DNA of 64,000 nucleotides from Roseospirillum parvum (lineage in GTDB: Bacteria; Pseudomonadota; Alphaproteobacteria; Rhodospirillales; Rhodospirillaceae). The first letter of the stretch is position 1; each line of letters starts with the position of its first letter. The notes under the pieces are model-generated. The model was not told where the DNA came from, did not search any database, and saw only the letters and a list, made by a program, of their open reading frames with translations. Made by a program: the position numbers and the translations under genes. Shown here piece after piece: positions 34,479-45,248 of the stretch. Location: the NCBI RefSeq assembly GCF_900100455.1, contig NZ_FNCV01000002.1:310001-374000 (forward strand), read 5' to 3'.

Positions 34479-37316
34479 ATGTCCCACCGCCGGATCAAGA
34501 ACCCGCGCGCCATCGTCGACCGCCGGGCCCTGATCGCCCGCCTCGACGCCTGCTTCGAGGCCGGCCCGGCCAGCGCCCCGGCGACCCGGGCCGCCGTGCT
34601 GGCCATCCTCAAGGAGGTGCTGGCCGAGGGCCGGGCCGAGGTGCGCCGCCGCTTCCTGGAGGAGGCCACCCCCGGCGAGGTGACGGTGGCCGAAAGCTGC
34701 CACCTGTTCGACCGCCTGATCGTCACCCTGATGGAATTGGCGCTGACCCGGGTCTATCCCCTCGGCGTGCCGACCAAGGGCGACGAGATGGCCCTGGTCG
34801 CGGTCGGCGGCTACGGGCGCGGCGAGCTGTCGCCGCAGTCCGATCTCGACCTTCTGTTCCTCACCCCCTACCGCTCGACGCCGCGCGCCGAGCAGGTCGT
34901 CGAGTACGTGCTGTACATGCTGTGGGACCTGGGCCTGAAGGTGGGCCACGCGACCCGCTCGGTGAACGACTGCGTGCGCCTGGCCAAGGACGACCTGACC
35001 ATCGCCACGGCGCTGCTCGAGGCCCGCCTGCTGACCGGCTCGCGCCGCCTGTTCGGCGAGTTCGAAAAGCGCTACCGGGCCGACGTGGTCAGCGGCACCG
35101 AGACCAGCTTCGTCGAGGCCAAGCTGAAGGAACGCGATGGCCGCCACGACGGCCACGGCGATTCGCGCTACGTGCTGGAGCCCAACATCAAGGAGGGCAA
35201 GGGCGGCCTGCGCGACCTGCACACCCTGTTCTGGATCGCCCGCTATCTGTACGACGTGGCCGGCATGGACGATCTGGTCGCCGCCCAGGTGCTGACCCCC
35301 GGCCAGGCCCGGCGCTTCGCCAAGGCGCAGAACTTCCTGTGGACCGTGCGCTGCCACCTGCACTACCTGACCGGCCGCCCGGAAGACCGCCTGACCTTCG
35401 ACGTGCAGCAGGAAATCGGCTGGCGCATGGGCTACACCGACCACGCCGGGACCAAGGGCGTGGAACGCTTCATGAAGCACTACTTCCTGATCGCCAAGGA
35501 CGTCGGCGACCTGACCCGCATCCTGTGCGCGGCGCTGGAAGAGCAGCACAAGCGCCGCCCCCTGGTCCGCCTGCCCTTCGGGCGGCGCGAGGCGGACGGC
35601 TTCGCGGTCGAGGGCGGCCGCCTGATGCTGCCCGACAAAGCCACCCTGGCCGAGGACCCGACCCGCATCCTGGAGCTGTTCGCCGTCGCCCAGCGGCGCG
35701 ACCTCGACATCCACCCCAAGGCGCTGCGCCTGATCGCCGAGAACCCGGGGCTGGTCAACACCCTGCGCGACAGCGAACAGGCGTGGCAGCGCTTCCTCGA
35801 CATGCTGACCCGCCCGGAAGGCGTCGAAACCTCCCTGCGCCGGCTCAACGAGGCCGGGGTGCTGGGCCGCCTGATCCCCGATTTCGGGCGCGTCGTGGCC
35901 CAGATGCAGTACGACATGTACCACGTCTACACCACCGACGAGCACACCATCCGCGCCGTCGGAGTGCTGGCCCGCATCGAGCAGGGCCGGCTCAAGGACG
36001 AGCTGCCGGCCGCCAGCTCGGTGATCGACAAAGTGCAGTCGCGCCGCGCCCTGTACGTGGCCGTGCTGCTGCACGACATCGCCAAGGGCCGGGGCGGCGA
36101 CCACTCGGTGCTGGGGGCCGAGATCGCCCACAAGCTGGGGCCACGCTTCGGCCTGAGCGACGAGGAGACGGACACCGTCGCCTGGCTGGTCCTGCACCAC
36201 CTGGACATGAGCCGCACCGCCTTCAAGCGCGACATCGACGACCCCAAGACGATCGCCGACTTCGCCGCCCTGGTGCAGAGCCCGGAACGCCTGAAGCTTT
36301 TGCTGATCCTGACCTGCGCCGACATCCGCGCGGTCGGCCCCCGGACCTGGAACAACTGGAAGGCCACCCTGCTGCGCGAGCTTTACTACCGCACCGCCGA
36401 GGCGCTGTCCGACGGCCACGCCGCGACCAGCCGCGACCGCCGGGTGACGGCCGCCAAGCGCGCCCTGGCCACGCGCCTCCTGGACGACCAGGGCTGGGCC
36501 GAGGCCGCCATCGAGCGCTTCGTCTCCATGGGCTATCCCAACTACTGGCTGGCCTTCGACACCGAGACCCAGGTTCGCCACGCCACCCTGATTTCCGAGG
36601 CCGAGGCGGCCGGCCAGCCGCTGGCCGTGCATCTGGCCCCGGTGCCGGCCCGCGACGTCACCGAGGTGATCGTCTACACCCCGGACCACGCCGGCCTGTT
36701 CGCCCGTCTGGCCGGGGCGATGGCGCTGCTCGGCGTCTCGGTGGTCGATGCCAAGATCATGACCATGGCCAACGGCATGGCGCTCGACACCTTCGCCGTG
36801 CAGGGCCCGGGCGGCGGCCCACTGGACGACGAGGAAATGCCCGGACGGCTGAAGAAGACCGTCGAGGCGACGCTGACCGGCACCCTCAAGGTGGGCCGCG
36901 AGCTGCTGCACAAGCCGCACCCGGGACCCAGCCGGGCCCAGGTCTTCACCGTGCCGCCACGGGTCATCTTCGACCTCGAGGCGAGCAAGACGCACACCGT
37001 GATCGAGGTCAACGGACGCGACCGGCCGGGCTTCCTGTACGATGTCACCACCACCCTGACCGGGCTCAACCTGCAGATCAGCTCGGCCCACATCTCGACC
37101 TACGGCGAGCGGGTGGTCGATGTCTTCTACGTCAAGGATCTGGTCGGCCTGAAGGTGGACCACCCGGGGCGCCTGAACGACATCCGCAACACCCTGCTGA
37201 TGACCCTGGGCGGCACCCCGCACGACGCCGAGGCGCCGGCCCGCGGCCCGGGGCGGGGCACCCCCCGCCGCCCGGCGCGGCCCCGTTCGCGCCCACGCAA
37301 GACGGCGGCCCAGTGA
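34479..37316 (+). CDS. glnD: [protein-PII] uridylyltransferase / uridylyl-removing enzyme
   Basis: GlnD senses glutamine and adds or removes UMP on PII proteins. The 945-residue product has the nucleotidyltransferase motif GGYGRGELSPQSDLDLLFL (110-128). Its HD hydrolase domain contains LLHDIAKGRGGDHSVLG (about residues 530-546). Two C-terminal ACT domains are at about 728-800 (VIVYTPDHAGLFARLAGAMA) and 840-910 (VIEVNGRDRPGFLYDVTTTL). Length and order are standard. A C-terminal basic tail follows the second ACT domain. Confidence 0.97.
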   Translation: MSHRRIKNPRAIVDRRALIARLDACFEAGPASAPATRAAVLAILKEVLAEGRAEVRRRFLEEATPGEVTVAESCHLFDRLIVTLMELALTRVYPLGVPTKGDEMALVAVGGYGRGELSPQSDLDLLFLTPYRSTPRAEQVVEYVLYMLWDLGLKVGHATRSVNDCVRLAKDDLTIATALLEARLLTGSRRLFGEFEKRYRADVVSGTETSFVEAKLKERDGRHDGHGDSRYVLEPNIKEGKGGLRDLHTLFWIARYLYDVAGMDDLVAAQVLTPGQARRFAKAQNFLWTVRCHLHYLTGRPEDRLTFDVQQEIGWRMGYTDHAGTKGVERFMKHYFLIAKDVGDLTRILCAALEEQHKRRPLVRLPFGRREADGFAVEGGRLMLPDKATLAEDPTRILELFAVAQRRDLDIHPKALRLIAENPGLVNTLRDSEQAWQRFLDMLTRPEGVETSLRRLNEAGVLGRLIPDFGRVVAQMQYDMYHVYTTDEHTIRAVGVLARIEQGRLKDELPAASSVIDKVQSRRALYVAVLLHDIAKGRGGDHSVLGAEIAHKLGPRFGLSDEETDTVAWLVLHHLDMSRTAFKRDIDDPKTIADFAALVQSPERLKLLLILTCADIRAVGPRTWNNWKATLLRELYYRTAEALSDGHAATSRDRRVTAAKRALATRLLDDQGWAEAAIERFVSMGYPNYWLAFDTETQVRHATLISEAEAAGQPLAVHLAPVPARDVTEVIVYTPDHAGLFARLAGAMALLGVSVVDAKIMTMANGMALDTFAVQGPGGGPLDDEEMPGRLKKTVEATLTGTLKVGRELLHKPHPGPSRAQVFTVPPRVIFDLEASKTHTVIEVNGRDRPGFLYDVTTTLTGLNLQISSAHISTYGERVVDVFYVKDLVGLKVDHPGRLNDIRNTLLMTLGGTPHDAEAPARGPGRGTPRRPARPRSRPRKTAAQ

Positions 37317-37428
37317 TGGCGCCCAAGGGGGGACCACCGCCGCGCCGGCCGGTGGTTCTACCCCATCGCCAAGATGTGCTAAGAAGCCGGCGACGGGTCC
37401 TGTTCATTTCCGGGGGAGATCACGGCCG

Positions 37429-38097
37429 ATGATCGATGCCTTCTCGAAAGCCGTCGGGCAGTTGTCCGATCCGCGCATCCGCCAGGTGCTGTGGCTCAGC
37501 ATGGGCGGCGCCCTGGCGGTCTATGTGCTGCTGGCCATCGGGCTGTGGCTGATCCTGGGCAGCTTCACGCTGACCGACACCGCCTGGCTGGAGGCGGTGA
37601 TCGACTGGGTCTCCGGGCTCGGCGTGCTGATCCTCGCCCTGCTGCTGTTCCCCGGCGTGGTCTCGCTGGTTCTCGGCTTCCTGCTGGAAGACGTCGCCCA
37701 GGCGGTGGAGGACCGCCACTACCCCGAGCAGCCCAAGGCCCGCGCCCAACCGCTGGCCGAGGTTCTGCTGTCCACCGTGCGCTTTGTCGGGGTGATGGTG
37801 TTCCTCAACCTGATCGCCCTGCCGGTCTATCTGATCCTGCCCCCCATCGCGCCCTTTGTCTTCTTCGGGCTGAACGGCTATCTTCTGTCGCGGGAGTATT
37901 TCGAGCTGGTGGCCCTGAGGCGGCTGGACGCCAAGGCGGTGGACGCGATGCGCAAGGCGTCGCTGAAGCGTCTGTGGCCGGCCGGCGCGGTGCTGGCCGT
38001 GCTGCTGACCGTGCCGGTGGTCAATCTGGTCGCCCCGATTCTCGGCACGGCGGCGATGGTCCACCTGTTCCAGACCCTGAACCGGCGCCCGGCCTGA
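37429..38097 (+). CDS. EI24/CysZ-like membrane protein
   Basis: The 222-residue product has four or more membrane helices. The EI24 domain hallmarks are visible: an N-terminal helical segment, FPGVVSLVLGFLLEDVAQAVEDRHYP, and FFGLNGYLLSREYFELVALRR. Relatives include the sulfate-uptake protein CysZ, but many alphaproteobacterial members have no assigned role. It lies 112 bases after glnD in the same direction. Confidence 0.85.
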   Translation: MIDAFSKAVGQLSDPRIRQVLWLSMGGALAVYVLLAIGLWLILGSFTLTDTAWLEAVIDWVSGLGVLILALLLFPGVVSLVLGFLLEDVAQAVEDRHYPEQPKARAQPLAEVLLSTVRFVGVMVFLNLIALPVYLILPPIAPFVFFGLNGYLLSREYFELVALRRLDAKAVDAMRKASLKRLWPAGAVLAVLLTVPVVNLVAPILGTAAMVHLFQTLNRRPA

Positions 38098-38186
38098 CCC
38101 TCCTTGCGAGCCGGGGCGGCGCCGCCCCTTTCGACGACCCCGCCGGCCCCCCTCGATGGCCGGCCCCGATGGAGCGACACGACAGC

Positions 38187-38825
38187 ATGTTCCGGCGCAA
38201 GGATGGCAGCCCCGAAGACCCCGAAGACCAGACTCCCCCGGCCCCCGGCGCACAAAAGCCGGCGGAGGGCGAGGCCAAGGGCGACACCCCGCCACTGAAG
38301 CCGTTCGCCAAGCGGGGCGCCCATGGCAGCCGGGCCGCCGCCTCGGCGGCCAGCTACAACCCGGAGATTCCGCGCCGAGCCCCGGAAATCCCCGCCCCGG
38401 CAACCAGCCGGCCGGGCCTCGCCATGCCCCGCGCCCCCGGCACCCTGGGCACCCCGGGTAGCCGCCCGGGCGGCGAGTCGGGCGACGGCAAGCGTCTGGT
38501 GGTCGGCCGCGACATCCAGTTGTCGGGCGAGATCAGCGCCTGCGACAAGCTGATCGTGGAAGGCCGGGTGGACGCCAACCTGACCGACGCCACCGACATC
38601 GAGGTGGGCGGCGGCGGCCTGTTCAAGGGCAGCGCCGAGGTGGAAAACGCCGACATCGCCGGCCGCTTCGAGGGCGAGCTGACGGCCCGCCAGGGGCTGA
38701 TCGTGCGCTCCACCGGGCAGATCGTCGGCACGGTGCGCTATAGCAGCATCGTCATCGAGGCCGGGGGCGAGATTTCCGGCACCGTGACCAAGCTCGACGG
38801 ACCCTCGCGTTCCGGCGGTCAATGA
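38187..38825 (+). CDS. bactofilin (polymer-forming cytoskeletal protein)
   Basis: Bactofilins polymerise into membrane-associated filaments and scaffold cell-wall or polar proteins. The 212-residue product has a disordered, charged and Pro-rich N-terminal region (about 1-105) and then a right-handed beta-helix bactofilin domain. That domain contains VVGRDIQLSGEISACDKLIVEG and continues to ISGTVTKL. The ATG at 38187 fits a GGAG 12 bases upstream. An in-frame ATG at 38169 lacks a ribosome site. It overlaps the next gene by an ATGA junction. Confidence 0.92.
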   Translation: MFRRKDGSPEDPEDQTPPAPGAQKPAEGEAKGDTPPLKPFAKRGAHGSRAAASAASYNPEIPRRAPEIPAPATSRPGLAMPRAPGTLGTPGSRPGGESGDGKRLVVGRDIQLSGEISACDKLIVEGRVDANLTDATDIEVGGGGLFKGSAEVENADIAGRFEGELTARQGLIVRSTGQIVGTVRYSSIVIEAGGEISGTVTKLDGPSRSGGQ

Positions 38826-39328
38826 GGCACGCCCTCCCCGGCGCGGCGCTGCTGCTGACGCTGGCCGCCTGCGCCGCGCCCCCCCCCGCCGCGACGCCGC
38901 CGAGCGCCCTTGGGGAAGAGCCTCCGACCACCAGCCTGACCACCCGCCCGGCGCCCATCGAGCGGCGCCCCTCCACGCTGCCCGGCAGCGGTGGTCTGGC
39001 CGGGCGGGTCGACCCGCTCCGCCTGGGGCTGGCCCACTGGGCCGCCGACCCGACGCCGCCGCCGGTGCCGCCCCAGGCGTTGCGCCCCGAGCGGCCGGAC
39101 GGGCTGATCGGCCAAAGCGCCGCCGCCGTCGCCCTGGCCCTGGGGCCGCCGACCCTCAACCGCCACGAACCACCGGCCCAGGTCTGGCACTACCAGGGTC
39201 CGAGCTGCCTGCTCGATGTGTTCGTCTACCGCGACCACGACCGGGAAACGGTGACCCATGTGGAGCTGCGCCCGCGCCGCGTCGCCCTGCCCGACCCGCG
39301 CACCTGTCTTGCCGAGCTGGCCGGCTGA
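38822..39328 (+). CDS. small lipoprotein co-translated with bactofilin
   Basis: The 168-residue product has a lipoprotein signal with lipobox Leu-Ala-Ala-Cys (Cys at about 17), then a Pro/Thr-rich linker. A C-terminal domain reads LIGQSAAAVALALGPP...VWHYQGPSCLLDVFVYRD. That pattern resembles the SmpA/OmlA-like fold seen in many alphaproteobacterial envelope lipoproteins of unknown role. The ATGA overlap with bactofilin suggests linked function at the envelope. Two Cys in the domain could form a disulfide. Confidence 0.72.
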   Translation: MRHALPGAALLLTLAACAAPPPAATPPSALGEEPPTTSLTTRPAPIERRPSTLPGSGGLAGRVDPLRLGLAHWAADPTPPPVPPQALRPERPDGLIGQSAAAVALALGPPTLNRHEPPAQVWHYQGPSCLLDVFVYRDHDRETVTHVELRPRRVALPDPRTCLAELAG

Positions 39329-39360
39329 GCCGACCCGGGGCCGAGCTGGCCGGCTGAGCC
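39311..39360. repeat. 20-bp direct duplication at the lipoprotein 3' end
   Basis: GCCGAGCTGGCCGGCTGAGC occurs at 39311-39330, covering the last codons and stop, and again at 39340-39359. The spacing is 29 bases. It looks like a recent local duplication that left a second copy of the gene end. Confidence 0.8.
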
Positions 39361-39371
39361 CCCAAAAAAGC

Positions 39372-39400
39372 TCGAGCCGGCCCTGACTGGGCCGGCTCGA
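39372..39400 (-). terminator. hairpin terminator oriented for the minus strand
   Basis: TCGAGCCGGCCC and GGGCCGGCTCGA (39372-39383 and 39389-39400) form a 12-bp stem with a 5-base loop. On the minus strand it is followed by GC and six T's, a classic intrinsic terminator. It would stop transcripts leaving the ABC transporter operon after they cross repeat element 39444-39887. In the plus direction the T-tract is missing. Confidence 0.7.
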
Positions 39401-39443
39401 ACATTTCTGGTGAGTATGGAGCCGGCAGCGGCCGGCCCGCCTC

Positions 39444-39886
39444 ATACCAACCGGCGATGAGTAAGACTCATCGCGGTTTGGTCAAGCCTTTAGGGACCGG
39501 GCGCCCGCTCAGGCGGCTGATTGGGGGCTTTGCCCCCAAACCCCCACCGGGGAAGCAGGGCTTCCCCGGACCCCTCCATTCGTTGGTGAACAATCGTTGC
39601 CTCCGAGCGGAACGCGTCGTGGTTTTTGGTTGCAGGCCAGCTTTGCTGGCCTGCGAAAACAACGGGGGAATGGGCGCGCAGCCTCGGATCGCCCTCCCAA
39701 TGGTTCGCTTGCAGGCCGGCCTTGGCCTGGGTGCGGAAATCCCGGCTCGCTCGGCGATCAATGAATGAATGGAGGGGGTCCGGGGGACCACCTTGGTCCC
39801 CCGGTGGGGTTTTAAAGGGGCAAAGCCCCTTTCATGCCAACCTTTCATGCCAACCGGCGATGGGTTCCTCTCATCGCCGGTTGGTA

Positions 39887-39887
<1 letters not shown>
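39444..39887. repeat. long MITE-like element with 17-bp terminal inverted repeats, copy A
   Basis: The ends are ATACCAACCGGCGATGA (39444-39460) and its exact reverse complement (39871-39887). Each end folds into a hairpin on CGATGAG/CTCATCG or a variant. Inside are GGGGGC/GCCCCC and GGGGAAGC/GCTTCCCC hairpins, a GCAGGCCAGC/GCTGGCCTGC hairpin near 39631-39654, and GGGGCAAAGCCCC near the right end. The reverse complement of the copy at 51046-51400 matches it closely. The last base is shared with the livF stop codon. No open frame worth calling is inside. No transposase gene is present in the window. Confidence 0.85.
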
Positions 39888-40674
<787 letters not shown>

Positions 40675-40678
<4 letters not shown>

Positions 40679-41508
40679 AGATGGGCGCCCCCGAGATAGG
40701 CTTCCTGAACCTTGGGATTGCCGCGCACCTGGTCGGGCGTTCCCTCGGCGATGATGGTGCCCTGGGCGAGCACGGTGATGTGGTCGGCCAGACTGAACAC
40801 CACGTGCATGTCGTGCTCGATGATGACCTTGGTCATGCCCCGCTCCTTGATCCGCTTCAGAAGATCAATGGTGCGGTTGGTGTCGTGGCGCGACATGCCG
40901 GCGGTCGGCTCGTCGAGCAGCAGCAGGCGCGGCCGCTGGACCAGCCCCATGGCCAGCTCCAGGCGGCGCTTGTCGCCGCGCGACAGGTTGCCGGCCTCGA
41001 GGTCCTTCTTTTCCAGAAGGTTCATGTCGGCCAGCACGTGCTCGGCGTCGTCCCGGATCTCGTGTTCCCGGGCCAGCGAGCGGAACGGGTTGAAGCGGAA
41101 CGCTCCCTCGCGCTTCGACAGGGCGGGGATCATGACGTTGTGCAACAGGCTGAGGTCGGGGAAGATTTCCGGCGTCTGGAAGACGCGGACCACGCCGATC
41201 TGGTTGATCTCGTGCGGCGCCATGCCGGTCAGCGGGACGCCGTCGAACTCGACCACCCCGCGATCGGGCGGGATGCGGCCGATGCAGACGTTGAGCAGGG
41301 TCGACTTGCCGGCCCCGTTGGGGCCGATGATGGCGTGGGTCTTCCCTTCCTCGATCTGCAGGTTGATGTTGTTCAGCGCCTTGAGGCCCCCGAAGTTCTT
41401 CTCAACGTCGGTGACGTTGAGGACCAGCGGGGCACCACTGGCCGAGTGGGCGATGGCCGGGGCGGCGGAGGTGGCGGCGGAGGTGGCGGGTGCGGTCTGG
41501 GTGCTCAT
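40675..41508 (-). CDS. livG: ABC transporter ATP-binding protein, LivG type
   Basis: The 277-residue product has an Ala/Thr/Ser-rich N-terminal stretch, then the LivG ATPase: Walker A GPNGAGKST, signature LSRGDKRRLELAMGL, Walker B LLLLDEPTAGMS, and IEHDMHVVFSLADHITVL. The signature Ser-Arg-Gly-Asp is a mild departure from Ser-Gly-Gly-Gln. It is 5 bases after livM and overlaps livF. Confidence 0.93.
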
Positions 41509-41513
41509 CGGGC

Positions 41514-42662
41514 TCACCCTTCCTGGGTCTGGGGCTGGTCGGCGCGGCCGGCGGAGGGCCGGCGGACGAGCCGGGAGAGCCGGCGCAAGCCCTCCATGAT
41601 GCCGCCCGGCAGGAAGATCACGATGACCATGAACAGGGCGCCCAGGGTCAGGTGCCAGCCCTCGCCGACGAACGGGCTGACCAGGAAGACCACGACACTT
41701 TCCAGGCCATCGGGCAGGAAGGCGAAGATCTCGTGCAGGGTGCTGTCGTTGAAGGCCGAGAAGATGTTCTCGAAGTACTTGATCAGGCCGGCCCCGAGGA
41801 GCGGTCCGACCAGGGTGCCGGCGCCGCCCAGGATGGTCATCAGCACCACCTCGCCCGAGGCCGTCCACTGCATGCGCTCGGCCCCGGCCAGCGGGTCGGT
41901 GATGGCCAGCAGCGAGCCGGCCAGACCGGCGAAGCCGCCCGAGATGATGAAGGCGAACAAAAGGTGCGGCCGGGTGTTGAAGCCGGTGTAGCCCATCCGC
42001 GTCTGGTTCGACTTGATGGCCCGAAGCTTCAGCCCGAACGGCGAGCGGAAGATCCTCAGCGAGATGAAGAAGGCGATGATCAGCACCACGGCGCAGAAAT
42101 AGAAGCCGGGATAGCCGCTCATCTCAAGGCCGAACAGGTTGGTCGAGGGCAGGCCGGCGCCGCGGTCGACGAACATGTGGTCGATCATCCGCGGGTCGTT
42201 CTGGGTCAACTGCAGGCCGGTCTCGCCGTTGGTGATCGGGGTCAGCACCGAGTAGGCCATGTTGTACGACATCTGGGCCAGGGCCAGGGTGAGGATCGAG
42301 AAGTAGATGCCGGCCCGGCGCAGGGCGACGAAACCGATCAGCACGGCGAACAGGCTGGCCACCAGGGTGCCGAAGACGACCGCCGGCAGCACGTTCATGG
42401 TGAACAGCTTGAACGACCACACGGCGGCATACGAGCCGACACCCAGGAAGGCGGCATGGCCGAACGACAGGTAGCCAGTCAGACCGAACAGCAGATTGAA
42501 GCCAATGGCGAAGATGCCGTAGATGGCGAACTTCTGCAGAAGGTCGGGATAGGCGGCGCCGAAGGGGGCCATCCACAGGGGCATGGTCAGCACGGCGGCG
42601 GCAAACACCGCCATGATGGCCAGCTCGCTCTGGAGCTTGGGAAAGGAAGGGGTGGTGGGCAT
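41514..42662 (-). CDS. livM: ABC transporter permease, LivM type
   Basis: The 382-residue product has about ten membrane helices and the LivM permease motif region ([18 protein letters not shown] near the N-terminus and [20 protein letters not shown] in the coupling-helix area). With LivH it forms the transport channel. The C-terminus is Arg/Pro-rich and probably cytoplasmic. It begins 6 bases after the livH stop. Confidence 0.92.
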   Translation of the reverse strand: MPTTPSFPKLQSELAIMAVFAAAVLTMPLWMAPFGAAYPDLLQKFAIYGIFAIGFNLLFGLTGYLSFGHAAFLGVGSYAAVWSFKLFTMNVLPAVVFGTLVASLFAVLIGFVALRRAGIYFSILTLALAQMSYNMAYSVLTPITNGETGLQLTQNDPRMIDHMFVDRGAGLPSTNLFGLEMSGYPGFYFCAVVLIIAFFISLRIFRSPFGLKLRAIKSNQTRMGYTGFNTRPHLLFAFIISGGFAGLAGSLLAITDPLAGAERMQWTASGEVVLMTILGGAGTLVGPLLGAGLIKYFENIFSAFNDSTLHEIFAFLPDGLESVVVFLVSPFVGEGWHLTLGALFMVIVIFLPGGIMEGLRRLSRLVRRPSAGRADQPQTQEG

Positions 42663-42668
42663 GGGACG

Positions 42669-43685
42669 TTAGCTCTCCATCACACCCTTGCGGCCCATCA
42701 GCCCGCGCGGGCGGACCAGGAGCACGGCAACGGCAATAAGGTAGATGATGATCTGGTCGATGCCGGGAATGATCGACTTGACCTCGGTCATCGACGAGAA
42801 GGACTGCAGGATGCCGAGCAGGAAGCCGGCGGCCACCGCTCCGGGCAACGAGCCCATGCCGCCGACCACGACGACGACGAACGACAGGACCAGGAAGTCC
42901 ATGCCCATGTGGTAGTCGGGCGGCAGGATCGGCGTGTACATCACCCCGGCCAGGCCGGCGGCCACGGCGGCCAGCCCGAAGACCACGGTGAAGCGCTTCT
43001 GGATGTTGATGCCCAGCAGGCCGACGGTCTCGCGGTCGGCCATGCCGGCGCGCACCACCATGCCGTAGGTGGTCATGTTGAGGAAGGCGAACACACCGCC
43101 GATCACCGACAGCGAGAAGAACAGGTAGATCAGCCGCCAGTAGGGATAGACCACGGCCTCGCCCAGGCCGAACCAGGCGCCGATGTTGGCGCTGCCGGAA
43201 ACCGGCTCGGGCGCCGCCTGGGGGATCGGATTGGCGCCGAAGGCGGCCTTGATGATCTCCTGCAGGACGATGGCCAGCCCGAAGGTGACCAGGATCTGCT
43301 CGGCGTGGGAACGCTTGTAGAAATGGCGGATCAGGCCGCGCTCCATGACGAAGCCGAAAAGCAGCATCACCGGAATGGCGAACAGGATCGACAGCGGCAC
43401 CGAGTAGTCGATGATGGCCCGCCCGAAATCACCCCACCAGATTTCCAGGTAGGGTTGTTCCTTGTAGGCATCGAAGAAGGTGATGCTCTCGTCCTTGACC
43501 TGCTTGGACAGGGTGAGCAGCTTCTCCACCGCCACGGCGCAGAAGGCGCCCAGCATGAACAGCGCCCCGTGGGCGAAGTTCACCACCCCGAGGGTGCCGA
43601 AGACCAGGGTCAGGCCGAGGGCGATCAGGGCGTAGGCGCCGCCCTTGTCGAGCCCGTTGAGGATTTGCAGCACAAAGGCGTCCAT
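42669..43685 (-). CDS. livH: ABC transporter permease, LivH type
   Basis: The 338-residue product has eight or more membrane helices. The LivH signatures are an N-terminal GLDKGGAYALIALGLTLVFG with VNFAHGALFMLGAF, and a C-terminal LPGAVAAGFLLGILQSF. Compared with typical LivH there is a longer periplasmic or cytoplasmic loop after the second helix (about residues 58-90). It follows the binding-protein gene after 210 bases containing a hairpin. Confidence 0.92.
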   Translation of the reverse strand: MDAFVLQILNGLDKGGAYALIALGLTLVFGTLGVVNFAHGALFMLGAFCAVAVEKLLTLSKQVKDESITFFDAYKEQPYLEIWWGDFGRAIIDYSVPLSILFAIPVMLLFGFVMERGLIRHFYKRSHAEQILVTFGLAIVLQEIIKAAFGANPIPQAAPEPVSGSANIGAWFGLGEAVVYPYWRLIYLFFSLSVIGGVFAFLNMTTYGMVVRAGMADRETVGLLGINIQKRFTVVFGLAAVAAGLAGVMYTPILPPDYHMGMDFLVLSFVVVVVGGMGSLPGAVAAGFLLGILQSFSSMTEVKSIIPGIDQIIIYLIAVAVLLVRPRGLMGRKGVMES

Positions 43686-43806
43686 GCGGTCGGTCCGTCT
43701 AGTGGGGGGCCTTATGGGGGGCCTTGAGGAAAACGACTGGGTTGAACAGCGGCGACAGGGCCGCGAAAGGGGCCCGCCGGAGGGCGGGAAAACCTCCGGG
43801 AAGGCG

Positions 43807-43837
43807 CCGGCCGCGCCCTTGTCACGGGCGCGGCCGG
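43807..43837 (-). terminator. hairpin between the binding-protein gene and livH
   Basis: CCGGCCGCGCCC (43807-43818) pairs with GGGCGCGGCCGG (43826-43837). No T-tract follows on the minus strand. This position, right after the substrate-binding protein gene, is where many ABC operons carry a partial terminator or RNA-stabilising hairpin that lets the binding protein outnumber the permeases. Confidence 0.6.
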
Positions 43838-43895
43838 ACCCACCGTCGGGAGACGGGAGGCGGCCGGAATCCCGGCCCCCTCCCGAAATCAGGTC

Positions 43896-45248
43896 TTAGC
43901 TGACCTCGTAGGGGCCCAGCTCGCCGCCGAAGATGGCCGGATCGTAGGTGACCGCCTCGGCGGGCACTTCCTTGACCACCTCGAGCAGGTCGAACTGGCT
44001 GGTCGGGTTCTCGTTGCCGCGCACCACCAGGACCTTCTTGAAGCACTGGTGATCGGCCCCGCGGTACAGGGTCGGGCCGTTGCCCATGCCGTCGAACTCG
44101 AAGTCCTCGAGGGCGCGGATGGTCTGCGGCGGGGCGAACGAGCCGGCCATCTGGCAGGCGTTGGCGTACAGGATGGTCTGGACGTAGCAGGTGTGGGCGG
44201 CCTGCGACGGCGGGAAGCCGTACTCGGCGCCGAACGACTTCACGAAGGCCATCGAGCCCTCGTCCTGCAGCGACCAGTGCCAGTTGGTGGAGCCCAGGAT
44301 GCCCTTGACGTTCTCGCCCGCACCCTGCGCCATCAGACGCGAGTACAGCGGCACGATGATCTCGAACTGCTTGCCGTTGACCATCTTGTCGCGCAGCCCG
44401 AACTGCACGGCCTGGGTCAGGCTGTTCACCATGTCCTTGCCGTAGTGGTTCAGGATCAGCACGTCGGCGCCCGAGTTCAGGACCGGGGTGATGTACTGCG
44501 AGAAGTCACCGGCGCCGAGCGGCGTGCGGACCGCGGCGACGGTCTCCCAGCCCAGGGCCTCGGTGGTGTTCTTGATCGACTCCTCCTGGGTCCAGCCCCA
44601 GGTGTAGTCGGCGGTCAGGTGGTAGGCGCGGCGCTCGGTGCCGTACTCGTCCTTCAGCACCGGGCCGAGCGCGGCGCCCGACATGTAGGCGTTGAAGAAG
44701 TGGCGGAAGCCGTAGCGGCGCTTGTCCTTGCCGGTGGTGTCGTTGGAGTGGGTCAGGCCGCACATGAAAACGACGCCCATCTCCTGGGCCAGCGACTGCT
44801 GGGCGATGGCCACGCCCGACGACGAGCCGCCGGAGAACATGATCACGCCGTCCTTCTCGATCATCCGCTTGGCCGAGGCCCGCGCGGCGTCCGACTTGGT
44901 CTGGGTGTCGCCGGTGACGAACTCGACCTTCTTGCCCAGGACGCCGTTGCCCTCGAGGGCCAGCGGCTTCATGGTGTTGAGCATGCCGCCGTCGCCCTCG
45001 CCGTTGATGTGCTTCACGGCCAGCTTGTAGGCGCGCAGCTCGTCGGCGCCCTCGTCGGCGTAGGCGCCGGTCTGCGGCACGTTGAAGCCGAAGGTGACGG
45101 TCGGGCTGTTGGTCGGATCGTTGCGGAAGGTGGCCGCATAGGCCCCCTTGGTGAAGAAGGTCGGGGTGGCCAGCGCGGCCCCGGCGACCACCGAGCCCTT
45201 CATCAGGCCACGGCGCGAAACGGTCAGCTTGTTGCGATCATCCGACAT
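43896..45248 (-). CDS. ABC transporter substrate-binding protein (periplasmic-binding-protein type 1)
   Basis: The 450-residue product has a twin-arginine signal (VSRRGLMKGSVVAGAALATP), so it is probably exported folded by Tat. The mature part matches the Leu/Ile/Val-binding family, with TFGFNVPQTGAYADEGADEL at the N-lobe and a serine-rich ligand region FSGGSSSGVAIAQQ. It is longer than classical LivJ. The ligand could be a branched-chain amino acid, an amide or urea, or an aromatic acid, and sequence alone does not settle this. GGGAGG lies upstream of the ATG. Confidence 0.88.
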   Translation of the reverse strand: MSDDRNKLTVSRRGLMKGSVVAGAALATPTFFTKGAYAATFRNDPTNSPTVTFGFNVPQTGAYADEGADELRAYKLAVKHINGEGDGGMLNTMKPLALEGNGVLGKKVEFVTGDTQTKSDAARASAKRMIEKDGVIMFSGGSSSGVAIAQQSLAQEMGVVFMCGLTHSNDTTGKDKRRYGFRHFFNAYMSGAALGPVLKDEYGTERRAYHLTADYTWGWTQEESIKNTTEALGWETVAAVRTPLGAGDFSQYITPVLNSGADVLILNHYGKDMVNSLTQAVQFGLRDKMVNGKQFEIIVPLYSRLMAQGAGENVKGILGSTNWHWSLQDEGSMAFVKSFGAEYGFPPSQAAHTCYVQTILYANACQMAGSFAPPQTIRALEDFEFDGMGNGPTLYRGADHQCFKKVLVVRGNENPTSQFDLLEVVKEVPAEAVTYDPAIFGGELGPYEVS

